Assembly: GCA_964059195.1 (NCBI GenBank)
Contig: CAXKWD010000009.1
Location: 87,393,432-87,457,431 of the forward strand
Direction of reading: 5' to 3'
Origin: Ectobius pallidus
Lineage: Eukaryota; Arthropoda; Insecta; Blattodea; Ectobiidae
Length of the DNA: 64,000 nt
The notes below the pieces were generated by a model. That model made no database searches. It was given only the letters and a program-made list of their open reading frames with translations, and was not told the DNA's origin. This document shows, one piece after another, positions 11,950-23,333 of the stretch. A program made the translations under genes and the position numbers. Within the stretch, counting starts at the first letter, position 1, and every line of letters starts with the position of its first letter.

Positions 11950-12264
11950 CTTACTTACCCAATGGCAATAGACAATTCCTAAGCAAGCTAAAGGAATATT
12001 ATCTATTTTATGAAACCCGAAGGTTCATTGTCCCGCTTACCTGAGTCCGCCATTCAACCCTAATCTGTGCTAACTCCATCCAAGCATCCCTCACAAATCC
12101 TACTTCCCTTAAATCCGTTCTAAGATTGTCCTCCCACCTACGTCTAGGTATTCCATGTGGTCTTTTCCCTTCGGGTCTCCCAGTCAATACGTTTGAGATA
12201 TGTCTTTCCTCCCCCATGCGTGCAACATGTCCAGTCCATTTCATCCTTCGCGATTTAATTATCC
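11950..12264 (-). pseudogene. 5'-truncated LINE: C-terminal tail of ORF2
   Basis: The minus strand encodes I-I-K-S-R-R-M-K-W-T-G-H-V-A-R-M-G, then G-K-R-P-H-G-I-P-R-R-R-W-E-D-N and M-N-L-R-V-S before the stop. From knowledge of insect LINEs, this is the very common C-terminal tail downstream of the reverse transcriptase domain in an apurinic-endonuclease-type non-LTR element. I do not assign the clade. About 60 bases of 3' UTR follow, ending in a GTAAGTAAG-type tail. An 11-bp direct repeat, TATTATTAATA, lies at 11939-11949 and 12265-12275. It is consistent with a target duplication, though low in complexity. Truncation at the 5' side is typical of target-primed insertion. The same tail is at 19093-19700. 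Confidence 0.85.
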
Positions 12265-12291
12265 TATTATTAATAAATAATAAGAACAACA

Positions 12292-12293
12292 AC

Positions 12294-12341
<48 letters not shown>
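12292..12341. repeat. (AAT)n microsatellite
   Basis: About 50 bases of AAT repeats immediately upstream (minus orientation) of the truncated LINE. Confidence 0.95.
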
Positions 12342-13164
12342 CGAAAGCAGCTTACTCAACTTTCTACATGATATAAAATACCATATTTATTAGCTGAAAT
12401 AGGAAATATAAGATTAATTTTTTTTAATTATGACTAATTAAATATCCTAGTCGGTAGCCTTTGTTATTGCTTGCCACTGTCCAAGAGCAAAGCCCTCGCT
12501 GAGACTTGAAGGTATTTCATTAAAAAGGAATCCTATAGGAAATCAATGAATAAAAGGGGGGGAGCGGACAGCTGTTAACAAAGCTCTCGACAGGACAGAG
12601 GAACGAGGGAGTTGGCGACTTTGTTGAGGTAACGCTTGGCAACGAATAACACGGACCCCCGAATTCCATTACTAAAACAAAGGACTCTAGGTTTAACACT
12701 CGTTACCTACGGTCTATAGGGGCTACAAAAGTGTGCATTTTATGTAGGTTAACCTTAATCACGTAAAATTATTGTATTAGGCGTAAATGTGGAGATGGGG
12801 AAATTTATACACTCCACCAATTCAAAGCCAGTGACTCGAAAATTTGTTAATATCTTCTTGTTGGATAAATAATAATGTACATTATTTACATTAGATTTGG
12901 CATAAAAAGCTTTTGAGAAATTGATTTAAAAAAATTACGTAATTTCAAAATGGTTGCAGTATGTTTTATTAGTTTTGCAATATCTCTGATAGGGTGCAAG
13001 TGCTACTCTCAAAGTTTTAAGTTTTCAGCTATTTACTATAAACCACATTTTAAAGTCTTATGTAAAACTCACATAACTTCCCATGCCCAAATAAAAGTTA
13101 GCCTCTTGGTATAATGTATTATGTATGACATTCTCTTCATGTAAATTGGTTTGAAAAAGTGAAG
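12342..13164. other. No recognised gene
   Basis: 12460-12680 is GC-richer than the surroundings, with GACAGGACAGAGGAACGAGG-type sequence, but has no convincing open frame. A short hairpin (arms GACATTCTCTTCA) lies at 13127-13173, at the border of the next repeat. Confidence 0.4.
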
Positions 13165-13800
13165 AGAATGTCGTTACATCACATCGCATCCCCGAAGGAT
13201 ACATAACCCATATAAAATCTGATTCATGCACTCTCGTAACTTTTTTTACTTTAACCATGGCCAATACATTTTTCTCATTTCACAATCTGATATAGAACAA
13301 GAAACCATATTGCAAAGAGCGGGTGGCTTATGCTTCAAGTGAAAGTTTTAGCTATGGGTATAAGCAACCCGTGCACAAGATTTAAAGAAAATCGCTGAGG
13401 CAGTTTTAGAGAAAATAGCGAATAACGAAAATTTCATGTAAAGTCTGTAAGTTGAAAATCTTCGTGTTACATCCTCAGAAGGTACCTAACCTAAATAGGC
13501 CTACATAATTTTGTTTTCGTGTGATTTTCCGTTCTGGAGCTAGTCTGTTCAAAGACACAATTTCCGAAAATAGTATTTTTGGATTCAGGGAACCTCAAAA
13601 GTGTATTTATGTTAAAAACTTAACTTCGAATTTGGAGGTCAAAAACACACTTCCTCTACTTTAATTTAGTTATTTATTATTTATATTTTCCTCTGATGTA
13701 GTGAAGGCCCTAAGGCTGTCTACTCCACTAACTAGAGGTGGATACATTCAAACATTACCAAATAAAGTAGCTATGGTACGGGCAGAGGAAGTAATAAAAA
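13165..13800 (+). repeat. Dispersed repeat family F, copy 1
   Basis: The modules in order are: CACATCGCATCCCCGAAGGA, GCACTCTCGTAAC, CATCCTCAGAAGGTACCTAA, GATTTTCCGTTCTGGAGC, a CAAAGACACA segment, TTTCCGAAAATAGTATTTTT, GATTCAGGGAACCTCAAAAG, and finally ACTTCCTCTA and GGGCAGAGGAAGTAA. The same order recurs at 57358-57985, with partial copies at 28005-28150, 54330-54560 and 60177-60345. No inverted ends or coding frame are visible, so the class is unknown. Copy 1 carries about 90 extra bases near 13680-13770. Confidence 0.7.
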
Positions 13801-13836
13801 GTAATAAAAGTATTAAAATAAAATGACCCCTAGGGT

Positions 13837-13890
13837 CAGTGGCGTTACTGAAGGCCCTGCAGAGCCCGCGAGGTCCTAGAGGACCCGAAA
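13837..13890 (+). mobile_element. Possible hAT terminus without a partner
   Basis: CAGTGGCGTTACTGAAGGCC then CTGCAGAGCCCGCGAGGTCC resembles the end of a hAT element (CAGTGGCGT). No matching inverted end is found downstream, so only one terminus may survive. Confidence 0.3.
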
Positions 13891-14316
13891 TTATAACTGG
13901 AAATAAAGTAATGTAAATAGGTTGTCATAATGGGGGGCATGCAAAACAGTAAGAGAAAAAGAGTTTTCTTAGTTGAAAGATGGTTTCTCCTGTGGATAAT
14001 ATAAGTAAAGCAGGATAAAGGCAAGCAATATTTTGTTATATTTTAAAAAATCGGACAGAAAAGCTGTACTGTTTGAAAAGAAGTTAGGTTTTGTTGATAT
14101 AAAGTTTTATACCTTGGTGTAATATTAGACAAAACACTACTCTGAACACACCACTGAAGTCAGTTAAAAATGTGCATCTAGATTATAAGCCTGTAAGTCT
14201 TGCCATTTCTAATGACTCTAAAGGATTCTGCCTGTGGCAGATTTTGGAGGTAAGTAGTCTAGGAAATAATACTGCTTTATTTACTAACGACTATTAACTA
14301 CAAAAACTATTTATAG

Positions 14317-14336
14317 TAATAATAATAATAATAATG

Positions 14337-14367
<31 letters not shown>
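14317..14367. repeat. (AAT)n microsatellite
   Basis: About 50 bases of AAT repeats with one TGA interruption. Confidence 0.9.
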
Positions 14368-14372
<5 letters not shown>

Positions 14373-17300
14373 CCACCCGGTACTAATAATACAGGCAAAT
14401 TGTACATCCGAGGTACTATCAGCCTATCAAATTTTGTAGTTCCCGAGGTCGAAATCACGCTACTGAACCCATAGACTATGCCTGATCGTGAATGTTTTGT
14501 TACGGAGCTCAAATTAAACTTTGCAGGGAGGCCACGTCTTTCTCCTAGGGTCCATTATTTCGCGTTTTTGATGACGTCTGCCAACACTTTCGTAACGTCC
14601 AAATGGTCTGCCTTCCTGTTTTTCATTTTTAGACCACTGGTGCACAGAGTACAAATCATCAACATTATGCAAATGGTGTGACTCGGCTCCTAATTTTTAT
14701 ACATTTATGTCCATTTATTAATCTTTTCGTCACGCGAACGGGTAGACAGACTAGTTTTCCCCTGAATAACTACTCGGGTCCAACATGATTCCATGCGTTA
14801 GTACTTTATGAAAATGGTGTCTCTTTCTTTGTCGGTGGCTCTTGGACTATTAGAAAGCAGAACGGATATTTATCAAATTTTCAACAAGATAAAGAGACCT
14901 GATCTTACCCTCTTTTATTGGACAAGCATTTATATGCTAGGGAACAAACGGAATGAAAGAGAAGACCGGAGTGAAAGAAAGAGAGGAACAGGAAGAGAGA
15001 TAGAGAGAAATCCCTTATAGCCTACATTACAAAGGATACATAAAATCTGTAGAGACTATTCATCAATTTTGATTTATGCAGTGAAGCTAGAAATGATTTA
15101 TTTCTACGATCTAGATTGTAGATATTCCCTTTTCCTTGATAGGTTTATGGAGACCCCGAACGATGGAAGAAAAATAGTCCCTAGTATGCATTAAAATGTA
15201 GGCTATGTGCAATACATCCAAAATATATTTTTACTTTCTGGATGAAAGCACTACTCTCAAAGATAAAAGGAAAATAAGTAGAATAGAGGACAACAACCTG
15301 GAAAAAAAACACGAGACGGGATTACAGTTTCAAAAGGTTTTTTATTGTGTAAATATAATTAACAAGAGAATAATTGTTAGTATTGCGATAACATTGTTAC
15401 TTTATTGTTGTTAAATAATGAGAAGTGCTGATGAATTGCTTAAAGAATTTAAATCTCATTAAACAAGAGTAATTCAAACAGCAATAAAGATCCAAGGAGG
15501 TCGTTTACTATTACGAGTGAAAGTTCCTTATTACGAATATTATTGTTATTTTATTAACTTTCAGATCATTAAGATTTACAGTTCTTTCTTCGCAGGATTT
15601 AACTGCACAATTCGTAAACTATGATATATCGGTATGGGTGTAGTTGGGAAATTTTATTTTAATAACACCATTCCTTGCTTTAGAGCATTAATTAACTGAT
15701 TTCGAAGCATATCTGCCTAAGTAACAATGGATTATATTTATTTGATAAGGAGGGGAAATTACTTCGAAATCCACTTTCATTCTGGGGCAACTATTGCACA
15801 GAAATCTGTGGTATCAATTTTGGCGTACATATCGCCAAGAAAAACTATTTATGTTATATTATTTAATAAAAAAATTAAAATGTAGTCCAACATAAATTTA
15901 CATAGTTAAAAGTTGATAATTAATGAAATCTCTACATTAAATCTAATATTACAATCTTAAAAGATTGAAATGTTTGATAATTTATTAATGATAGTGAAAT
16001 AGGATTAGGAAGATAGGCTATTAGAAAATTTTAATTTACCCTCTTGTTACCTCTATGATCAACTAGATAATACAACAAAACCTGGCTCAAAGTGTGAGCA
16101 TAGTAATCAACAGAATTCTTTCCCATGGAAGGGAAATAAAGTCATTGGTCCTTGTAGATTTATGTCATTTAGAAAACTACATATCCTAAAAGAGCTTCAG
16201 CGAGCAAAATTCAGCTCTTTCTTTCTCTTCAGGCCGGTCCTTCCGTGGATCATGGACTGATCCAACATCACTGAGGGCTTCGGAAAAAAAATAAATTAAG
16301 GAACTGTATAAACGCTCTGACTACAGAGTTGTAACTTGAAGCTGTAAGTCCTCCGCTATGCACAACCATCCCTTTCTTACAGAATTTTAATCGAATACAT
16401 CAGAGAGCTTGAGCTTGAAATCTGAACCATGTGTCGAAGCGATTTTCAGAGTAGCAGTGGTACAATTACCTCATTTATCCCTGATAATATGTACATTTTC
16501 ATTCCTATTTTGCTTCTTGAATTAGTAATACTGCAGCCCTAATAGCAAGTGGAACTTCGTTCCACGCACGTTCTTTTCTATCTTGTAGGACTATAGCCAA
16601 ATTTCGGGACAAGGTACAAGATGGACTCTTTATCCTATGCTTACCTTTAATGGTCAACCTCATTGGGTGAACAAAAAAGGCCTAACATAAGTGTTATATA
16701 TATTACACATATGAAATATATTATACAAATTATGTACTAAGAGGCATACCACTTCATAGTGATTTTGTAGGCGGGTTCGCAATGTACGTATATTGAACAG
16801 TATCATTTCAGATGGAAATACGCAACCACAGTTCCAGATATAATTATAGGCTTCATCAGTTGACATTGAATGAGAATACTCGCAGAACGTCAGAACAAAG
16901 GAGCGAGGTCCGAGGTTCGAGTCCTGGTGTAAGAGTAAAGTTTCTAGTAATAATTATTCTCATATAAAATAAATTAAATATTTCTAATTATATCTTGTAG
17001 CAGACTTATGTTTGGCATAACGTTATGCAATACAGACAAAACATAAAACAACAACGTTTAGGATTTCCCGGGTCAATGCTCTTGTTACCTAAAGGAAAGA
17101 GAAGTTCTGATCGATCAGATAGTGGCCACGCACTCCGCCATATTGATTCACTATCACAACACCATATTTATACGAAGGTACGCCTCCTAGCCTACATAAA
17201 CTTATCTCATGCCCCACCGCGGGCGCCATTTTTCCACCTGCTCTCAAGAGGAAAGAGAATGTTTTATGTGATAATGTCTTGTGTATGTGGCCAAACAGGT

Positions 17301-17574
17301 GACTTTTTAAAGAAAATTTATGAAGTGCTACTTGAATAGATTTTTGTGATTTTAAATGGTAAAACTCTAGACGGGGCAGCGTTCCCTCTAGCCCACCCCT
17401 GGCTACGGGCCTACCTCCATATATCATAATTGGCATTACTTTGGCAACCCCCGTGGCCATACTGAGGAATCATTATACATAAAAAAAATTATGTTATTGT
17501 TAAAGTTTTCTAATTTGTATTTTTTGTTTTCTTTGTCTCTGTGGGCAACCCATAGTTATGGGAAGACTTTAGTA

Positions 17575-17578
<4 letters not shown>
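14368..17578. other. No recognised gene; one tRNA box B-like fragment
   Basis: About 3.2 kb of AT-rich sequence with no recognisable protein. At 16900-16925 the words CCGAGGTTCGAGTCCTGG look like a tRNA box B with its stem, possibly the remnant of a SINE head, but no box A precedes it. The open frames near 17025-17460 overlap on both strands and resemble nothing. CCCACCCCTGGCTACGGGCC at 17391-17410 resembles a hAT end but has no partner. Confidence 0.4.

Positions 17579-17622
<44 letters not shown>
17579..17622. repeat. (AAT)n microsatellite
   Basis: About 44 bases of AAT repeats. A second run in the other orientation (ATT with TTG variants) is at 17879-17937. Confidence 0.95.
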
Positions 17623-18031
17623 TGCGAATTAATATTTAGTCAACATCTACTCTCCAGGTTTTTTCAGTAATTTTAAATTTATTACCAATATTAACGGCAT
17701 ATTGTATAATTTGAAATGTTTCAGGCTATATCATTAAATGTATTTTGTGTATTTAATGAAGTTCATAAAATTCATATATTTAAGTCATTAACATTTTTGT
17801 ATAATTTAATGCATTAATATCCCTGGTTGAAGTGGAAGAGAAGAACTTGTGTTTCTAACGTACACCATTTCAAATAAAACTATTATTATTATTATTGTTA
17901 TTGTTATTATTATTATTATGATTATTATTATTAAAACTATTATATCCCACTTGCTTTATACAATAGCAATTCCAAGAAGTATTTCGATTCAGTTGAAGTT
18001 ATTTCTTTGGGTGCAACTTGTTATTATAAAC

Positions 18032-18435
18032 CAGTGGTTCCCAAACTATGGGTCGCGACCCACTGGTCCCAATTTCGGTGGGTCGCGAAAAGGGCGAGAA
18101 AAATTAAACGTGTTTTCAATATAAGGAAAGAGTGTTTAATTTATTTAAATTTGTAAATAAAAAACAACAGTTTCACAAATCTCATTAATTTTTCTAAAAT
18201 AAAATGTACTAGTTGGACAAGGTTCTTTATTGAAATAACCTTTACAATTTTTATTTCAACTGTGTTTTCTCAGCAGGACATTTGAACACAATAAAACTAT
18301 TGAAAGGCATATGAAATACATGTGCTGTATTTTATACAGCCTATATTGGTTATCGTTATGTAGTAGTGGGTCGCGAAAAAAAAAAAAATTCTAGACGAAG
18401 GTAAGTCGCAGGACAAAAAAGTTTGGGAACCGCTG
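18032..18435. mobile_element. hAT-like non-autonomous element (CAGTGGTTCCCAAAC ends)
   Basis: The ends are CAGTGGTTCCCAAAC and, inversely, CAGCGGTTCCCAAAC. The target duplication is ttataaac at 18024-18031 and ttctaaac at 18436-18443, 7 of 8 identical. GGGTCGCGACCC and GGGTCGCGAAAA words follow the left end and recur near the right end. From general knowledge, this terminus type is common among animal hAT elements. It is 404 bp with no coding frame. Confidence 0.9.
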
Positions 18436-18512
18436 TTCTAAACGATCAATTTCATTATAGAGTTAGTAACTTCTTATGTTCGGTGAACAAACTTAAATTC
18501 TTAATAATGTTA

Positions 18513-18641
18513 CAGTAAAATTAGAACTCAAAGAGCAGTAGCAAGAATGTAACAATGTAAATACATCAATCACAGCTTATCTAGTGATGCCATCGCAGTG
18601 ATACGAACAATAACAACACCCACTGAGTTCTAATTTTACTG
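18513..18641. mobile_element. 129-bp miniature element with 18-bp perfect inverted repeats
   Basis: CAGTAAAATTAGAACTCA at the left is repeated exactly in inverse at the right (TGAGTTCTAATTTTACTG). The interior is unique and moderately GC-rich. No target duplication is clear, so the superfamily is unknown. An excised-in-place inverted duplication is possible. Confidence 0.6.
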
Positions 18642-18934
18642 CAGACTAAGTAGAATCAGTTATGTTTGTCAACAAACAATAATAAAAACAAAGTCATTCA
18701 AGTATGAAACCATGGGAGGAAAGATCTGGAACAATGAGTTCATTTAATAATCTCACCGAAGAATAAACGTGTAGGTATAGCGTAAAATTACAGAAACCTA
18801 CATTTGCACCCAATATTATGAAATGGTATGAAAAACTCTTCATCCATATCCACATAAATACGTGATAAAAATAAACTGTTCTGATTTTTCTTCATTCTGC
18901 CTCTACGTCGAGTTTTGTTACTCTTTGGTAACCA

Positions 18935-18935
18935 C

Positions 18936-18984
<49 letters not shown>
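18935..18984. repeat. (AAT)n microsatellite
   Basis: About 50 bases of AAT repeats. Confidence 0.95.
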
Positions 18985-19092
18985 TTTTTAGTATCGGCAT
19001 ACTAAATAAATGAACAATCATAAGAGTTACCAATATTAACCAATGCTACCAACAGAGGATATCAGCAAATAGTTAACCTCAAAAGTATTTAC

Positions 19093-19700
19093 TCAATGGC
19101 ATTAGACTATTTCTAAGTAAGCTAAAGGAATATTATCTATTTTATGGAACCCGAAGGTTCATTGCCACGCTTACCTGAGCCCGCCATTCATCCCTATTCC
19201 TTGCTAACTCCATCCAACCATCCCTCGCAAATCCGACTTCCCTTAAATACTGTATATCCTAATATTGTCCTCCCATCTCCGTCTAAGTCTTCCAAGTGGT
19301 TTTTTCCTTCGGGTATCCCTGTCAATATTTTTTAGATATATCTTTCCTTCCCCATACGCGCAGCATGTCCAGCCCATTTCATCCTCCGTGATTTAATTAC
19401 CCTTACTATAACCGGTGACGAGTACAGGTTATGAAGCTCGTCGTTATGCAATTTTCTCCAAACCTCATTTTCATTTCTCTTAGGCTCAGATATTTTCCTA
19501 AGCACCCTGTTTTCGAATACTCTCAGATTATGTTCTTCCCGAAGACTAAGCGACCGATAATACAACCGGCAGGATAATGGTATTATACATTTTTAGTTTT
19601 AGTTTTCTGGACATAAGACGAGAGAGATAACAGTTTCTGAACTGCATAAAAGCAGGCATTTCCTGATTTGAGTCTACACTTATCCTCGGCCTTAATATTA
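19093..19700 (-). pseudogene. 5'-truncated LINE, second and longer tail copy
   Basis: The minus strand can be read, with frameshifts, as G-N-A-C-F-Y-A-V-Q-K-L-L-S, then M-Y-N-T-I-I-L-P-V-V-L, L-S-L-R-E-E-H-N-L-R-V-F-E-N-R-V-L-R, W-R-K-L-H-N-D-E-L-H-N-L-Y-S-S, and I-K-S-R-R-M-K-W-A-G-H-A-A-R-M-G. This is the known order of the region between the reverse transcriptase and the C-terminus in an insect LINE. The block after A-R-M-G is further decayed, but the 3' UTR matches the copy at 11950-12264. This copy extends about 300 bases further 5'. The L-Y-G-C-E-T-W segment expected after V-V-L is missing, apparently a small deletion. Confidence 0.8.
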
Positions 19701-19816
19701 TTTGTATCTGTAGCTAAGTTAAAATCAGAACAGAATAAAAGCACATGAATTGGCTTGGTTAAGCTTGCACCGAATAAAATAGTTGTTTTAACTAATGCAC
19801 ATTTAAATAGTTTCAA

Positions 19817-20211
19817 TTTCCAAATCAGTTATGTTGTAACAGAATGGAAGGTTTTTATTCTGCTCGCTAGGGACAGTAGGCCTACAGCTAGGCGACGTCA
19901 TAGGCGTTGACTTGTAACATTTATCATAGTTGCTCACTCAGAGAAGGAAATCATATTTAAGTTTAATTTTATGTTGAAAGCTTTTCTTCATCACAACAAA
20001 CGACATTAATGAATTAACATAAACACCCTGTTCAAAGTCTATTTAATCAATACTTGCATTATTAACAACACTGCCACTTTTCTCGATGATTACTAAAGTC
20101 TTATTGGAGTGCCGAGCAACGAGCTGACGTTTTATTCCATAAAACCTTTTCATTGCAAGCATATACAAGATAAACCACTGTGATTCGTCGATGTCCGAGG
20201 CATTGTTAAAC
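19817..20211. other. No recognised gene
   Basis: Mixed-composition sequence without a recognised feature. Confidence 0.4.
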
Positions 20212-20219
20212 GTTATTAG

Positions 20220-20805
20220 CAGGGCCCGGATTCTGATGACATGTCATCTTTTTATTGATGCTGCATAGACATTGCCAACTTGTAGGTAATTCCTAACCAT
20301 GGCCTCTAGATTATAGATATGCATTTTTATTGGGTCATTTTTTGTCAATTTATTCAATTCTTTATTTTTAGGGCATTTATTTCAATTTTACGTCATTATT
20401 TTGTCATTTTTGTGTCATTTGCTTCCTTATTTAGTCATTTTCATGCATTTGCATTGAGTATATATATATATATTTTTTTTTGTCGTCTTTGAAGAGTTGT
20501 TTGTTTAATGCAAGAAGGACACACTCGGTGTTCAAGTGTTGCCATGTCTCAGTTGGAAAAGAGAATGAAAGAAACGCCAAAGTATTTGGACCTACACCAT
20601 CCTTTCTGCATTTACAGTTTTTTTTTTACAATTACTGTATGTACAAATTAGTCTATAACTTTGCTTGTACGATAATAATTTTTTATAAATAAAATAAAAG
20701 TTTTTAGGTCATTCTTTATAATTATTAAGTCATTTTCTTTAAAATTTAGGGTAATTTTATATGTCACTTTCCAAACAATTTTCGGTCATCAGAATCCGGG
20801 CCCTG
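20220..20805. mobile_element. hAT-like non-autonomous element, CAGGGCCCGG family (GTCATTTT words)
   Basis: The ends are CAGGGCCCGGATTCTGATGA and the same 20 bases in inverse at the right end. The flanking 8-mers gttattag and gtcatcag agree at 6 of 8. GTCATTTT-type words occur at least eight times inside. The element at 55238-55837 has closely related ends. Just outside the right end, GGTCATCAGAATTC repeats the terminal word once more. Confidence 0.8.
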
Positions 20806-20813
20806 GTCATCAG

Positions 20814-21450
20814 AATTCTAAATATGTGGCTATGAATGGAATAGCCAACATAATTATAATTATTTCAACAATCCTTTCTAGAAAATGTCTAAAAATCGAA
20901 AACACGGAAGTAACTACAAATCATGGATTACCTAACTCTCGAGGAACACTGGACCGTAGTCGCTGTCACATGATGTCGAAATGCACCGGAACATAAAACT
21001 ATACGAAATGACATAAAAAAGTGTGATCCTACAAGACAACTTTCTCACCTGGTTCGTTTTCTCTTCGTTATTTTTGAAGTACTAACCTATGTGGGTCGAA
21101 TAAAAATAAGTGACCTCCATTTAATGGAAACGATCTGTGGGTAATTACTAATTAGTTGTACATTTGTGACGTAGAGATACATAAACTATTGATAAATATG
21201 GTAATAAAACAACGGGCAGTGACTTCATTACATTCTGTGATCATTGTTAGAAAGTAAGGTTCACTACACTGTTGTAAGGGTAGTTTATGGGCTATATTTC
21301 AAGATAAACACAATAGCCTGGCCATCTGGCGAGTATGAATAAAACATTACTGTACAGTTCTCTTTTCTACTGACGAGACGAGTTGGTTGTCATGTACATA
21401 TAACGAACTATGTGGAAGGGATTTTGACTCTTCCATCTAATATGGAATGT
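20814..21450. other. No recognised gene
   Basis: Unique-looking sequence with no recognised feature. Confidence 0.4.
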
Positions 21451-21701
21451 ATCACAGGAACACTATGAAGGAACCATATTGAAAGTTCATTACGATGATG
21501 ATGATTATGATGATGATGATAATAATAATAATAATAATAATAATGGATCACAGGAACACTATGAAGGAACCATATTGAAATTTCATTACGATGATGATGA
21601 TGATAATAATAATAATAATAATGGATCACAGGAACACTATGAAGGAACCATATTGAAAGTTCATTACGATGATGATGATTATGATGATGATGATGATGAT
21701 G

Positions 21702-21761
<60 letters not shown>

Positions 21762-21926
21762 GATCACAGGAACACTATGAAGGAACCATATTGAAATTTC
21801 ATTACGATGATGAAGATGATGATAATAATAATAATAATAATGGATCACAGGAACACTATGAAGGAACCATATTGAAAGTTCATTACGATGATGATGATTA
21901 TGATGATGATGATGATGATGATGATG

Positions 21927-21968
<42 letters not shown>

Positions 21969-22012
21969 GATCACAGGAACACTATGAAGGAACCATATTG
22001 AAAGTTCATTAC

Positions 22013-22079
<67 letters not shown>
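21451..22079. repeat. Six-unit minisatellite with expandable (GAT)n(AAT)n spacers
   Basis: A 45-bp core (GGATCACAGGAACACTATGA, AGGAACCATATTGAAA, then GTTCATTAC or TTTCATTAC) is repeated six times, with ATCACAGG starting at 21451, 21547, 21625, 21763, 21844 and 21970. The units are 96, 78, 138, 81 and 126 bases apart, all multiples of three. Each core is followed by a (GAT)n then (AAT)n run of different length. Units 1, 3 and 5 carry GTTCATTAC with a TAT interruption in the GAT run. Units 2 and 4 carry TTTCATTAC. Unit 6 has GTTCATTAC without the interruption. The long open frames on both strands across this array come from the period being a multiple of three. Confidence 0.95.
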
Positions 22080-22737
22080 TAACAACATTAAAGCGTTATG
22101 CTGGGATAAGATATCGAAGCGCTTATTTAAAATGTGATGATATAAACACTGAAAACATAATAGCGTATTTGGTACACATCTTCTTTTTTACATTGTTATC
22201 ATACACAGAATAAATGAAACATGTAGTAAATGTGGTTAGCAATATTCGGAACTGCCCGGATCGGTGCCTAAGCTATGGAACATATTACATTGTAGTTTAG
22301 GATAACCTCAAACCACATAACTCATTAGTTTGATCTTCCATTTCCTGTTTATGAACTAAATGACGTGGCTTAAGAAACAGCTCCCAGAATTATCCACAAA
22401 TCCGTGCCAGATCACACTCTTTAGAACTTTAGAGGTTAGTACACGATTTTCTTGTACATACCCACGTTCATGTAGAATGCTACACTGACTGATAACATAC
22501 AAACTAAATAAATAGTTTTAAAACTATTATATTTTATAAATTCTGACATATTAATACAATGCGTTTTAACATCTAAACAAAAAACAGTTTTTGTCCTATT
22601 AAAGCCATGAGAAAATCTTTGGAACTTAACTCATAGATGCGCGAAATTAAATTTTTCACACAATATTCAAACTCATAGTTTATCTCTTGTACCTTATTCC
22701 GTCATTTTACATGATTTTTTCCAGTTTCTTTTCTGTA
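22080..22737. other. No recognised gene; weak repeat relative
   Basis: AT-rich. The part 22630-22745 is a diverged relative of 2455-2610 (shared CACAATAT-CAAAC, AGTTTAT-TCTTGTAC and TCTGTAATTATA words). Confidence 0.4.
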
Positions 22738-23057
22738 ATTATAATACAAACTAGCTTCGCTCATTGGAGGCTACGCCCTTAAACCCCCACTGAGGTTCTC
22801 GGGTAAGGTTTTTTAAAAGATCTATGGGAGATAGAGTGCGTACCCTTCAGAGCCGTTGTTTGATAATACCGTTGCCATGGAAACCGAGCCCTTTTTCGGG
22901 GATTTTAGGGTAACAATTAAAAAATTAAGCTTTTTTGAATTTTCCTGTGGTTTACGGCCTAAAAGCTATATGTGTACCAACTTTCAAGTTTCTAGCTCAT
23001 CTGGAAGTGGGCAAACATTAATGTCAGTGAGTGAGTGTAGCTTTATATTATAGGGAT
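22738..23057 (+). repeat. Dispersed repeat family G, longer copy
   Basis: It starts around ACTAGCTTCGCTCATTGGAG and ends with AAGTTTCTAGCTCATCTGGA, AGTGGGCAAACATTAATGTC, AGTGAGTGAG and TTATATTATAGGGAT. The last about 100 bases are repeated at 39553-39658. From general knowledge, sequences opening with ACTAGCT-C-GC and ending in CAGTGAGTGAG-type words are widespread dispersed repeats in arthropods. The class is not assigned. The 65-codon frame inside is not a gene. Confidence 0.65.
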
Positions 23058-23235
23058 GTAAGACAAACTAGGCCTACTGTATCCTTCATGATAGTTAAGG
23101 GTTATGAATTCGGTTTCCAAAACGACGGATTCTTGTTATTTACTTCGATTGTGAATATCAGTGCAATATACACATGTAAGGATCATTTTGTTACGGTAGG
23201 ATACTGTGTAGGCCTATAGTTAGCAGTATGTCGAT

Positions 23236-23333
23236 TATGCACTGCGTTACTAGCTAGAAGTTATCGGACTCGATTCCCATTTTTCTTCAGTTGGCTTAAT
23301 ACTTCTGTTGGCAATATGGCGTTGGGGTCGACT
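23236..23333 (+). mobile_element. tRNA-derived SINE (GGGGTCGAC end), copy 2
   Basis: Box B is CGGACTCGATTCCCA. It is followed by TTCTTCAGTTGGCTTAATAC and CAATATGGCGTTGGGGTCGA, in the order of copy 1 (1153-1284, minus). The tRNA 5' half is degraded, with GCGTTACTAGC in the box A position. Confidence 0.6.

Noticed and set aside
17025..17460. Overlapping 104- and 123-codon frames on opposite strands
   Set aside because: Both are moderately GC-rich, but neither peptide resembles a protein and no splice or promoter signal distinguishes one strand.
21408..22213. Long open frames of 226 and 244 codons on opposite strands
   Set aside because: They come from a tandem array whose unit lengths are all multiples of three, with GAT/AAT runs read as Asp/Asn or Tyr/His tracts. 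No start context, splice signal or family resemblance supports a gene.
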